Assembly: GCF_012276755.1 (NCBI RefSeq)
Contig: NZ_JAAXKX010000001.1
Location: 248,001 to 312,000 of the forward strand
Direction of reading: 5' to 3'
Length of the DNA: 64,000 bases
Source: Marichromatium bheemlicum
Lineage (GTDB): Bacteria; Pseudomonadota; Gammaproteobacteria; Chromatiales; Chromatiaceae
Shown: positions 52,404 to 60,011 of the stretch, piece after piece
Layout: every line of letters starts with the position of its first letter
Position numbering within the stretch: the stretch's first letter is position 1
Program-made: the position numbers and the translations under genes
The notes under the pieces: model-generated
Database searches by the model: none
Told to the model about the DNA's origin: nothing
The model's input: the letters and a program-made list of their open reading frames with translations, nothing else

Positions 52404-54778
52404 GGGTCGTCGTGCTGCAACCGCTCGAGCGCGGAGACGAGGGTGCGGAACTGCGTCTCGGTGGTCGCAAAGGTCGCCCTGGCCTGCTCGATCGCACCGC
52501 CATGGGCCTGCTGCTCGAGCGCGCGACAGAGGGCGGCGAAACCGTGGGCACCGAGATTGGCGCTACTCGACTTGAGGGTGTGCGCGGCGAGGTGCACCTC
52601 ATCGGCGGCCCTGGCCTCCAGGCCCTGGCGCAATCGCGCCATCAACCCCGGGGCACTGTCGAGATAGAGGCCGATCACCTTCCGCAGCGGGTCCGGACGA
52701 CCACTGCGCCGCAGTGCACGGATCGAGTCGAGTACCTCGGGATCGAGCACGGCCGTGGCAGCTGTGTGGTGCTCGACACCGGGGGACGTATCGGGCGCCG
52801 AGGGCTGCAACCCGATCCAGGGGGCGATGCTGGCACTGAGCTGACGCTGCGAGAAGGGCTTGCTCAGATAGCCATTCATGCCGGCCTGCTCACAGCGACG
52901 GCCGATCCCCTTCTGCACATTCGCCGTCAGGGCGATGATCGGGGTCGGGGCAACTGCGCGGCGCTCACGTTCAAGCCGACGAATCCTCGCCGTGGCGCTG
53001 AAGCCATCCATCACCGGCATGTGGCAGTCCATCAGGATCAGGTCGAAGGCATCGTGCGCGAACGCCTTGATCGCCTCCTCGCCGTTATCGGCGATGGTCA
53101 CCTCGAGCCCGAGGTCCTCGAGCATCAGCGTCGCCATCTCCTGGTTCACCGGATTGTCCTCGACCAGCAGTATACGCCCGCGCATCACCGAGACTGCGGC
53201 GGGCGGCGGCTGCTCCAGCGCCAGCGTCTCCGGGGGCGGACAACCGCAGGCCTCGGCGAGCTGGATCTCGAGGGTGAAGGTGGCGCCCTGGCCCGGGGTG
53301 CTGCAGACCCGCACGTCCCCCTCCATCATCCTCGCCAGCTGCCGGCAGATCGCCAACCCCAGCCCCGTCCCTCCATAGTTGCGGGTGATCGAACCGTCAG
53401 CCTGGGAGAAGGCGGCGAAGATCTCCTCTTGCTGAGCGGGATCGATGCCAGGACCGGTATCGCTGACGGCGACGATCAAGGTCAGCCCGCCCGGCGCCCG
53501 CGACCGGGTCGTCGCGCGCACCCGGATCTCACCGGCGGCCGTGAACTTGACCGCATTGCCGATCAGGTTCATCAGGATCTGGCGCAGCCGTGCCCCATCA
53601 CCGTGGACCTGCGCGGGCAGATCAGCGGCCAGATCGGTCTCGAGCCGCAGCCCCTGGATGCTGGCCGACTCGGCGAACAACTGCACCGTCCCCTGGATCA
53701 GGGCGCGCAGATCGAAGTCGTAACCCTCCAGATCCAATCGCCCGGCCTCGATCTTGGAGAAATCGAGGATGTCGTTGATGATCTCGAGCAAGGCCTCACC
53801 CGAACGCTGGATGGTCTCGGCAAAGCGCGTCTGACGCGCGTCCAGACCACTCTTGCGCAGCAGCTCGGCCATCCCCAGCACCGCGTTCATCGGGGTGCGG
53901 ATCTCGTGGCTCATGGTGGCGAGGAAATCGCTCTTGGCCCGGCTCGCCGCCTCGGCCCGATCGCGCGCCTCGGCCAACGCGGCCACGGTGCGCTCGAGTT
54001 CGCGGGTACGCGCCGAGACCTGACGCTCGAGATCGTCCTTGTACCCTTCGAGGGCAAGATCGCGCTGTTGGATCTGGTCGAGCATGTCGTTGAAACCATC
54101 GACCAGCGAGCCGAGTTCATCACCGCGTGAGCGCTGCACCCGTACCCCGTAGTCACGCGCACTCGAGACCCGCTCCATCGCACGGGTCAGGGAGATGATC
54201 GGGGTGGAGACCAGCCGCTGTAACCAGTGCGCGAGCAGCAACGCCGCGCTCACCGCCACCACCAGGATGAGCGCGCTGATGGTCAGCGAATGGTTGAGCG
54301 CCGCCCGCACCCGGGTGAGGCTGTCGAGCAGGTGCACATGACCGATGACCTCGCCGTCGACGACGATATCGCGCACCACATGCAGGTGATCGGGCTCGAT
54401 GCCGATCCCCTGGTGGCCGCTGCCATCGGCACCGTACTCGTTCGGCGGCAGTGGCGCGACCTGCAGCGGATAGCGAGCAAACAAATCGCCATCGCGATCA
54501 TAGACGTAGGCACCACGCAGCTGCGAGCGCCCGGCAAGCGCTGCCAGGGTCCGGGTCGCGGCATCAGGGTCATCGAAGGTCAAGGCCGCGGCGACGTTAT
54601 AGGCGAGCATGCCGGCCAGGGCATTGAGTTCATCGATGGCAGTACGTTGCAGCGTCTGACGCTGGTTGAGCGCATGGCTGGCGCCGGAGAGCACCAACAC
54701 CACCAACGCCACCACCAACATCAGTAGCATCAGCTTGTAGCGGATCGAGAGCTGTCCGAGCCAGCGCATCATCCTCAT
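52400..54778 (-). CDS. Hybrid histidine kinase: CHASE8-HAMP-HisKA-HATPase-REC-HPt
   Basis: 792 residues. TM1 about 12-34; periplasmic CHASE8-type sensor about 40-150 (NVAAALTFDDPDAATRTLAA, then GAYVYDRDGDLFARYP); TM2 about 165-188; HAMP; HisKA with His near 288 (SHEIRTPMNAVLG); ATPase N, G1 and G2 boxes (NLIGNAVKF, DTGPGI, GGTGLGLAI); REC with Asp near 583 (LILMDCHMPVMDG); HPt with His near 731 (AAHTLKSSSANLG). A BarA-type phosphorelay, all phospho-residues present. CHASE8 is the sensor of YfiN/TpbB cyclases, the partner of YfiR, here encoded directly upstream. ATGA overlaps on both sides. Confidence 0.94.
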   Translation of the reverse strand: MRMMRWLGQLSIRYKLMLLMLVVALVVLVLSGASHALNQRQTLQRTAIDELNALAGMLAYNVAAALTFDDPDAATRTLAALAGRSQLRGAYVYDRDGDLFARYPLQVAPLPPNEYGADGSGHQGIGIEPDHLHVVRDIVVDGEVIGHVHLLDSLTRVRAALNHSLTISALILVVAVSAALLLAHWLQRLVSTPIISLTRAMERVSSARDYGVRVQRSRGDELGSLVDGFNDMLDQIQQRDLALEGYKDDLERQVSARTRELERTVAALAEARDRAEAASRAKSDFLATMSHEIRTPMNAVLGMAELLRKSGLDARQTRFAETIQRSGEALLEIINDILDFSKIEAGRLDLEGYDFDLRALIQGTVQLFAESASIQGLRLETDLAADLPAQVHGDGARLRQILMNLIGNAVKFTAAGEIRVRATTRSRAPGGLTLIVAVSDTGPGIDPAQQEEIFAAFSQADGSITRNYGGTGLGLAICRQLARMMEGDVRVCSTPGQGATFTLEIQLAEACGCPPPETLALEQPPPAAVSVMRGRILLVEDNPVNQEMATLMLEDLGLEVTIADNGEEAIKAFAHDAFDLILMDCHMPVMDGFSATARIRRLERERRAVAPTPIIALTANVQKGIGRRCEQAGMNGYLSKPFSQRQLSASIAPWIGLQPSAPDTSPGVEHHTAATAVLDPEVLDSIRALRRSGRPDPLRKVIGLYLDSAPGLMARLRQGLEARAADEVHLAAHTLKSSSANLGAHGFAALCRALEQQAHGGAIEQARATFATTETQFRTLVSALERLQHDDP

Positions 54779-55335
54779 TCCTTCACCACATCGACCGCCA
54801 GACGCAACAACTGGGAGCTGATCCCGAGTCCCGCGGCCCGGGCGCTAGCGGCATTGATCTCGAACCTGAGCCGGCGCTCGATGCGCACGAAGCGCACCAT
54901 CCCACCGGCGGCAACGAACTCCGGGATCTCGCTCACCGTCAACACCGGCCGGCCAGCGAGTGAGTGCAGCAAGGGCGCGAGAAAGGGGCGCTCAGAGTCG
55001 GCGACATAGACGATGTGGCAACCCTCGAGCGCCTCACCTCGTATGCGTCGCCTCACCGTCACCCGCCGCCCCTGCACCCGCTTGCCGGCGAGCGCCTCGA
55101 GCGCCGGCGCCGCCTCGGTACGTCCGTAGACGCACAAGCGCAGTGGCAGCTCGGCGCGCGTCGGCCACTGGATGAACTTCGAGAAGTTATACAGGTAGGC
55201 TGCCACCAGCTCCCCCTCATCGACCCCGGCACGCACCGGGGCACCATGTAGTATCAGCACCAGCGCCGCGCCGAACACGCAAGGTCGTCGCCGCCACCGG
55301 CGCCATGACTCAGAAATCCACTCGGACCGAAGCAT
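54775..55335 (-). CDS. YfiR family periplasmic protein
   Basis: 186 residues from ATG 55335 (MLRSEWISESWRRWRR), a basic leader then hydrophobic signal ending VRA-G. Mature YfiR/DUF4154 features: LVAAYLYNFSKFIQWP, LRLCVYG, GCHIVYVADSE, PVLTVSEIPEFVAAGGMVRF and FEINAASARAAGLGISSQLL. In Pseudomonas YfiR represses the YfiN cyclase through its periplasmic CHASE8 domain; here the neighbouring CHASE8 protein is a kinase. The start overlaps the receptor gene by 26 bases and the stop overlaps the kinase by ATGA. Confidence 0.9.
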   Translation of the reverse strand: MLRSEWISESWRRWRRRPCVFGAALVLILHGAPVRAGVDEGELVAAYLYNFSKFIQWPTRAELPLRLCVYGRTEAAPALEALAGKRVQGRRVTVRRRIRGEALEGCHIVYVADSERPFLAPLLHSLAGRPVLTVSEIPEFVAAGGMVRFVRIERRLRFEINAASARAAGLGISSQLLRLAVDVVKE

Positions 55336-57370
55336 AGACGCCGCGCTGGACCTCCAGCGGCAAGGCAGCGAAGGCCTCTGGATAGCCTTCCTGATGAGAG
55401 GGGCTGAGCAGGTTCTGCCCCACCAACGCGAACTCCAGCCCGGGGCGCGGGCGCCATGCCAGACGGACATCGAGTTCCCAATAAGCGGGGATCCGTAGAC
55501 TGCTGAACTGGCCGATGTCGAAGGCCGGATAGTTGCCATCGACATAGCGCAACCAGAGGTCGAGGTCGAGATCCTGACGCGGACTCATCAGCGAACGCAG
55601 CGAGAGCTGCTGGCGTGGATCGGCGCGCGCCAGACTATCGTTACTGCGATCGCGGCTACTCTCGGGGACCTCCAGATCGATCTCGAGGAAGCCATAGGCG
55701 AACGCCAGCCGCCACCAGTCGCGTAGCTGCAGCTCGCCGGCCAGTTCGGCACCATAGCTGTGACCACGGCCCTGGTTGGCAAAGGGTAGATCGAGATAGA
55801 GCGCATCACGATCCGCACCGACCACCACCGGGGCGTCACCCGAGGTACGCAGCTCATCGTAATCGTTGTAGAAGAGTGCCAGATCGAGGCTCAGGCGCGA
55901 CATCGGCATCAGCCGCCACCCCAGCTCGTAGGCGGTGAGTGATTCGGAGACGACATCGTCGTTACCGACCGTGGCCGCCACCAGCGATGCCGGGGCCGGG
56001 GGCGGCAGCCCGGAGTCGACCACCCGCGCCCAGACCTTGGCGCTACGCTCGGCGCGCGACGGGGTCCGCACCGCGTGCGAGACTGAGGCCCACAGCGATG
56101 AGCGCGGTGAGGCCCGCCACAACAGACGGGCATTGGGCTGCAGCTCGACCCCGGTATAGTCGTTGTGCTCGAACTTGCTACCGAGGGTCAGGTTCAGGCG
56201 CCCGGGGAGCAGCGTGATCTCGTCCTGGAGAAAGCCATTCCAGAGCGCGCGCGCGTCCGCATCCGGGACCAAGGAGACCAGGCGCGTGGTCGAGAAGTCA
56301 TCGGCGACGTGCCGATACCCCACCCCCCACACCAGATCGTGGCGCGCGCCCAGCATCACCCGGTGCTGAAAATCGATATCGAGGATGTCGTGACGCTGCG
56401 CCACGTAGTATTCGTCACGCTCGACGTGGTCGTAGTAGAGCTGCAGCGACACCTGCGAACTGACCGACAGCGCCCGCTCCCAGCGGGCCAGCAGATTGGC
56501 CCCCGAGGCCTGCAGCCGATCATCGACCAGCATATAACGCTCGGGCAACACCTCCGGGCTGGGGATACGCAGCTGCTGGCGCAGATTGTTGCGATAGAGG
56601 TCGCCCTGGAGGGTGAACAGGTCACCGCCGGCAAGGCGGGCATCGATCCGGAAACCACCCTGACCGCTGTCCCACCCATCGCGCCCGGCCTCACCGTTGA
56701 TCGTGACCAGGGCGTCGCGCTCCCGATACTGGGCATAGAACCGAGCGAAGGTCTCCGGGGCGATCTCGGCACCATAGCGCACCGCCGCCGCACCACGCTC
56801 CTCGCCCCCCGCCGCCACGCTCAGCAGACCGCCCTGGGTGGACTCGGCCGAACGGGTGATGATGTTGACCACACCGTTGACCGCATTGGCGCCCCACAGG
56901 GTCGCGCCAGGACCACGAATCACCTCGATGCGCTCGATATCGGCGAGCAGCAGATCCTGCTGCTCCCAGTAGACCCCGGAAAAGCTCGGCGTGTAGAGGG
57001 TGCGGCCGTCGATCAGCACCAGCAGCTTGTTGGCGAAACGACCGTTGAAACCGCGCGCCGAGATCGCCCACTTGTTGGCATCGAGTCGACCGACCTGCAA
57101 CCCCGGGACCATACGCAGCAGCTCAGGGATTGCCGTGGCCCCACTGCGGCGAATGTCCTCGGCGTCGATCACGAACACCGCCGCTGCAGCATCGGCCAGC
57201 GCCTGTGATTTCTTGCCGACCGAGGTCACCTCGACATCGAGCAGCTCCTCGAGGCTGAGATCGGTCAGGTCCTCGGCACAGACCGGCAACGACATCAGGG
57301 CCCAGAGCAGGAGCAGGCCCCACCTCGGATCAATCCGCAAACACTGTGGCTTGCCCATGAGTGCCGACAC
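55310..57370 (-). CDS. TonB-dependent outer-membrane receptor
   Basis: 686 residues from the GTG at 57370, chosen because GGAGGT lies 7 bases upstream; ATG 57358 lacks a site. Signal peptide LLLLWALMSLPVCA. TonB-box-like segment LEELLDVEVTSVGKKSQ, plug domain (VFVIDAEDIRRSGATAIPEL, RGFNGRFANKLLVLIDGRTL, IEVIRGPGATLWGANAVNGV), then the beta-barrel ending with the typical aromatic strand VQRGVYASVRVDF. Ligand unknown. It heads the four-gene operon, an arrangement known for receptor-YfiR-GGDEF loci. No Fur box was recognised upstream. Confidence 0.93.
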   Translation of the reverse strand: MSALMGKPQCLRIDPRWGLLLLWALMSLPVCAEDLTDLSLEELLDVEVTSVGKKSQALADAAAAVFVIDAEDIRRSGATAIPELLRMVPGLQVGRLDANKWAISARGFNGRFANKLLVLIDGRTLYTPSFSGVYWEQQDLLLADIERIEVIRGPGATLWGANAVNGVVNIITRSAESTQGGLLSVAAGGEERGAAAVRYGAEIAPETFARFYAQYRERDALVTINGEAGRDGWDSGQGGFRIDARLAGGDLFTLQGDLYRNNLRQQLRIPSPEVLPERYMLVDDRLQASGANLLARWERALSVSSQVSLQLYYDHVERDEYYVAQRHDILDIDFQHRVMLGARHDLVWGVGYRHVADDFSTTRLVSLVPDADARALWNGFLQDEITLLPGRLNLTLGSKFEHNDYTGVELQPNARLLWRASPRSSLWASVSHAVRTPSRAERSAKVWARVVDSGLPPPAPASLVAATVGNDDVVSESLTAYELGWRLMPMSRLSLDLALFYNDYDELRTSGDAPVVVGADRDALYLDLPFANQGRGHSYGAELAGELQLRDWWRLAFAYGFLEIDLEVPESSRDRSNDSLARADPRQQLSLRSLMSPRQDLDLDLWLRYVDGNYPAFDIGQFSSLRIPAYWELDVRLAWRPRPGLEFALVGQNLLSPSHQEGYPEAFAALPLEVQRGVYASVRVDF

Positions 57371-57512
57371 GCGGTGGACCTCCACGCGTTCCCACGCCCC
57401 GTTCCCTGGGACGAAGGAGTATCTCGATTTGGATCGCATCGAACTATAAACGCCTTCGTCTCACATCGGGTAGGATCCGGGCCATCAGCAACGAATCCGC
57501 CAGAGGCCGGCC

Positions 57513-58427
57513 ATGCCAACCCCTTCGACCACCACGCTTCAATCACCGCGCATCAGCCACCGCGCACCACTGCCCGAGGCACTCGACGCCCAGCGTCTCA
57601 GCCTCGAGACCAGCAGCGGCAGGCTCGCCTACTACGCCGACACCACGGCCTCGGGACGCGCCCTGGTACTGATCCACAGCATCAATGCCGCGCCCAGCAG
57701 CTACGAGCTGCGCCCGCTGTTCGAGCACTATCGTGGCCAACGCCCAGTCTACAGCCTAGAGCTGCCCGGTTTCGGTCATTCGGACCGAACAACACGCACC
57801 TACACCCCTGAGCTGTTCGCCACCGCAATCGCTGAATTCCTCGAGCAGGTGCTCGACGCCCCCGCCGACCTCCTGGCACTCTCGCTGAGCAGTGAATTCG
57901 CCGCCCGGGCCACACTCGCAGCACCCGCGCGCGTCGCCTCGCTCACCCTGATCTCGCCCACCGGCTTCTCCACGCGTCGCCTGCCCAGCGAGCGCACCGG
58001 CCACGTCCTCCGTCGGATACTGACCCTACCGCGCCTCGGGCGCGCGCTCTACGCCCTGGTCGCCTCACGCCCGAGCATCCGTCATTATCTCGGGCGCTCC
58101 TTCACCGCCACCCCGCCACAGGCGTTGATCGACTACGCCCACGCCACCTCGCACCAACCCGGCGCCCATCACGCGCCACTCCACTTCCTCTCCACCCTGC
58201 TGTTCACCCGCGAGGCCCGCGAACGACTCTATGGCCGGCTCACCGATCGACCGGTGTTGGTGATCGCCGACCGCGACCCCTACATCGATTTCACCGCCCT
58301 GCCCGCCTTCATCGCCAATCACCCCAACTGGCGCAGCGAGACCCTGTCCCCCCACCTCGGCCTGCCGCACTGGGAGCGACCCGAGGCGACCATCGCCACG
58401 CTCGACGCCTTCTGGGCGGGCGTCTGA
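57513..58427 (+). CDS. Alpha/beta-hydrolase with atypical nucleophile elbow
   Basis: 304 residues. The fold is clear: ALVLIHSINAAPSSYELRP (oxyanion loop region), VYSLELPGFGHSD, a late acid region VLVIADRDPYID and His in LGLPHWERPE. The nucleophile elbow reads ALSLSSEFAA instead of G-x-S-x-G, so serine is flanked by Ala and Ser. No signal peptide. Divergent from the TonB receptor, 142 bases away. Substrate unknown; similar small hydrolases occur in purple bacteria. Confidence 0.8.
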   Translation: MPTPSTTTLQSPRISHRAPLPEALDAQRLSLETSSGRLAYYADTTASGRALVLIHSINAAPSSYELRPLFEHYRGQRPVYSLELPGFGHSDRTTRTYTPELFATAIAEFLEQVLDAPADLLALSLSSEFAARATLAAPARVASLTLISPTGFSTRRLPSERTGHVLRRILTLPRLGRALYALVASRPSIRHYLGRSFTATPPQALIDYAHATSHQPGAHHAPLHFLSTLLFTREARERLYGRLTDRPVLVIADRDPYIDFTALPAFIANHPNWRSETLSPHLGLPHWERPEATIATLDAFWAGV

Positions 58428-58439
58428 GACAGAAAAAGT

Positions 58440-58600
58440 CGCCAGCCGCCAGGGGATTGAACCGCCAAGATACCGTCTTGCCTGTCAATCGACGATCATG
58501 CAACACCAGCCTCCCCGACTGGAGGCTGGAAGCTGGTTTGAACCGCGAAGACACGAAGCGCGCAAAGGGGAGAAAAGCCTTCAGCGACCAGCCTCCAGCC
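58440..58600. repeat. MITE-like repeat modules downstream of the hydrolase gene
   Basis: Two GAACCGC-type modules in direct order: GATTGAACCGCCAAGATACC near 58457, and TTGAACCGCGAAGACACGAA near 58537. Between them GACTGGAGGCTGGAAGCTGG, a phrase shared with 39.6 kb and 42.7 kb. Together with the palindromic element that follows it fills the gap to the pucA terminator. Confidence 0.65.
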
Positions 58601-58605
58601 CCGAT

Positions 58606-58672
58606 GTTGGGTTAACCGTCGACGAACGCCGCCGCTTCCTCGATGGCATGGTGGACGGACGGTTAACCCAAC
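58606..58672. repeat. 15-bp-arm palindromic repeat, copy 2
   Basis: Arms GTTGGGTTAACCGTC (58606-58620) and GACGGTTAACCCAAC (58658-58672), same orientation as the copy at 39351; the centre differs by a few bases. Confidence 0.85.
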
Positions 58673-58703
58673 CTACGAGACTGTCAGCGTGCTCCCAAAC
58701 GAC

Positions 58704-58738
58704 AACGGCCCCGACGGTCGAAGACCGTCGGGGCCGTT
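58704..58738 (-). terminator. Strong hairpin downstream of pucA
   Basis: Perfect 16-bp arms (58704-58719, 58723-58738) with a GAA loop; key arm core GGCCCCGACGGTC. Located 45 bases after the pucA stop on the minus strand. No U-tract follows, but this is the most stable stem in the window and may also protect puc mRNA from 3' exonucleases, as described for other puf/puc transcripts. Confidence 0.7.
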
Positions 58739-58783
58739 GGGAGCGATGACCTCGCGCGGGACGAGGTCGGGCTCAAGGCGTGA

Positions 58784-58945
58784 TCAATTCCAGCCGAAGC
58801 CAGCCGCGAACACGACAGCATGCACCGCCAGCGCGATCACCAGCACGGCGTAGAGGATCGGCATCAACCAGGTCGCGGGGTTGACCACCATCCAGATCTT
58901 CCAGTCGTCCTGAGGGTTGCTCGGCTTCATGGTGTTTTCGCTCAT
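58784..58945 (-). CDS. pucA: Light-harvesting antenna alpha polypeptide (LH2 type)
   Basis: 53 residues: [20 protein letters not shown], then [20 protein letters not shown], with the bacteriochlorophyll-ligating His in AVHAVVF, and a short tail AAGFGWN. A single membrane helix preceded by the [11 protein letters not shown] motif of alpha antennae. With PucB it forms the alpha-beta pair of the peripheral antenna in the photosynthetic membrane. LH2 rather than LH1 is inferred from the N-terminus and from the absence of puf reaction-centre genes nearby. Confidence 0.92.
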   Translation of the reverse strand: MSENTMKPSNPQDDWKIWMVVNPATWLMPILYAVLVIALAVHAVVFAAGFGWN

Positions 58946-58970
58946 GTGAGTTGGCCCTTAGGCGAGAGGA

Positions 58971-59249
58971 TCAGAACCAGGGGTTGGTCGCGATGATGAA
59001 CAGGTGCACGACGGCTGCGAGCCCGACGAACGCGGTGTAGGTCACCTTGAACTGTTCGTGGAACTCCTTCGCCTGCGCCTCGGTGATCACGGGGGCGTTG
59101 GCCTGCTGAGCAGGTGCTGCCTGCTGGGCGGCCGGCGCTGCCTGCTGCGGGGCGGGTGCCTGCTGCCGTGCGGGCGCCTGCTGCTTAGCTGCACCACGCG
59201 ATTTGCCGGCGCCACCCTTGGGAGCGGAGAAGGATTTTTGATCAGCCAC
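58971..59249 (-). CDS. pucB: Light-harvesting antenna beta polypeptide with extended N-terminus
   Basis: 92 residues from the GTG at 59249, preceded by AGGAGG. The last about 40 residues (ITEAQAKEFHEQFKVTYTAF, then VGLAAVVHLFIIATNPWF) are a standard beta polypeptide with the ligand His in VVHLF and a second His in EFHEQF. The first about 50 residues are a basic then Ala/Gln/Pro-rich extension with repeated QQAPA/AQQAAP units, roughly doubling the usual length. Followed 25 bases later by pucA. The upstream region carries PpsR/CrtJ-type dyads. Confidence 0.92.
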   Translation of the reverse strand: MADQKSFSAPKGGAGKSRGAAKQQAPARQQAPAPQQAAPAAQQAAPAQQANAPVITEAQAKEFHEQFKVTYTAFVGLAAVVHLFIIATNPWF

Positions 59250-59396
59250 AGTGGCCTCCTGACGGGGGTTAGAGATGACGTCGCCGCCTCAATCATGCGC
59301 AAAGGGAGACGCCATGATCCCGACCGCGACAGCTGGCGCGGCTCACCCGTTCACGCACGACACACGTTCGGATGGACCCGCACTGAGATCTTGAGC

Positions 59397-59429
59397 GTGT
59401 CATCTTATATTGACACCCAGCAATGTCAA
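59397..59429 (-). promoter_or_regulatory. pucB promoter with overlapping PpsR/CrtJ-type dyads
   Basis: On the minus strand: -35 TTGACA (59429-59424), 16-base spacer, -10 TAAGAT (59407-59402), start about 59395, giving a leader of about 145 bases. A dyad GTGTCA-N8-TGACAC (59397-59416), which also reads TGT-N12-ACA (the PpsR/CrtJ consensus), covers the -10. A second dyad, TTGACA-N8-TGTCAA (59410-59429), covers the -35. This suggests redox/light repression as in other purple bacteria. Confidence 0.7.
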
Positions 59430-59543
59430 TAACGATTTACAGCTTGATTCCTGAGCAGAAAGCAACCGCCAAGGCCAGCGGCCAGAGATTGAACCGCAAA
59501 GCCGCAAAGGGCGCGAAGGGGAGAAGAGCTGCCAGTCTCGTCG

Positions 59544-59610
59544 GTTGGGTTAACCGTCCGTCCATCATGTCATCGAGGAATCTGCGGCGCTCGTCGACGG
59601 TTAACCCAAC
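59544..59610. repeat. 15-bp-arm palindromic repeat, copy 3
   Basis: Arms GTTGGGTTAACCGTC (59544-59558) and GACGGTTAACCCAAC (59596-59610); orientation opposite to copies 1 and 2, judged by the centre sequence. Confidence 0.85.
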
Positions 59611-59704
59611 ATCGGGCTGGAGGCCATCAGCTGGCCGCTGGCTGCTGATTTGAACCGCAAAGCCGCGAAGGGCGCGAAGGGGAGAAGAGCTGCCAGTCTC
59701 GTAG

Positions 59705-59771
59705 GTTGGGTTAACCGTCCGTCCACCATGCTATCGACGAATCTGCGGCGTTCGTCGACGGTTAACCCAAC
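59705..59771. repeat. 15-bp-arm palindromic repeat, copy 4
   Basis: Arms GTTGGGTTAACCGTC (59705-59719) and GACGGTTAACCCAAC (59757-59771); same orientation as copy 3, 161 bases further on, so part of the tandem duplication. Confidence 0.85.
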
Positions 59772-60011
59772 ATCGGGGCTGGAGGCTGTCAGCTGATCGC
59801 TGGATGCTGGATGCTGATTCGAACCACCAAGACGCGACACACGCAAAGAAAGCGACCGGCCTTCAGCAAGCAGCCTCCGGTGTCGGTTTGCAGTCACCCT
59901 GAACAGTACGAGACAAACCTGCCCCGCTCGCTGGAGGCTGCTGACAGCAGGAAGCCTTGCCTCTCTTAGCGTCCTTGGCGACTTTGCGGTTCAACCCCCT
60001 GGCAGCCGCCC

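Larger units (their letters stand above)
59491..60005. repeat. Tandem repeat block between puc promoter and queE
   Basis: Three modules starting GAACC(G/A)C at 59491, 59652 and 59821. The first two are about 161 bases, nearly identical, and each contains one copy of the GTTGGGTTAACC palindrome. The third resembles the MITE-like element at 39435-39635 and ends at about 60005 with the inverted end sequence. No gene lies in 59430-60011. Confidence 0.8.

Noticed and set aside
58784-59249. Antenna genes as core LH1 pufBA
   Set aside because: No pufLMC reaction-centre genes follow, and the alpha sequence lacks LH1-type N- and C-termini.
59491-60005. Repeat block near puc considered as a CRISPR array
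   Set aside because: Units are about 161 bases, nearly identical throughout, with no short repeat/unique spacer pattern.
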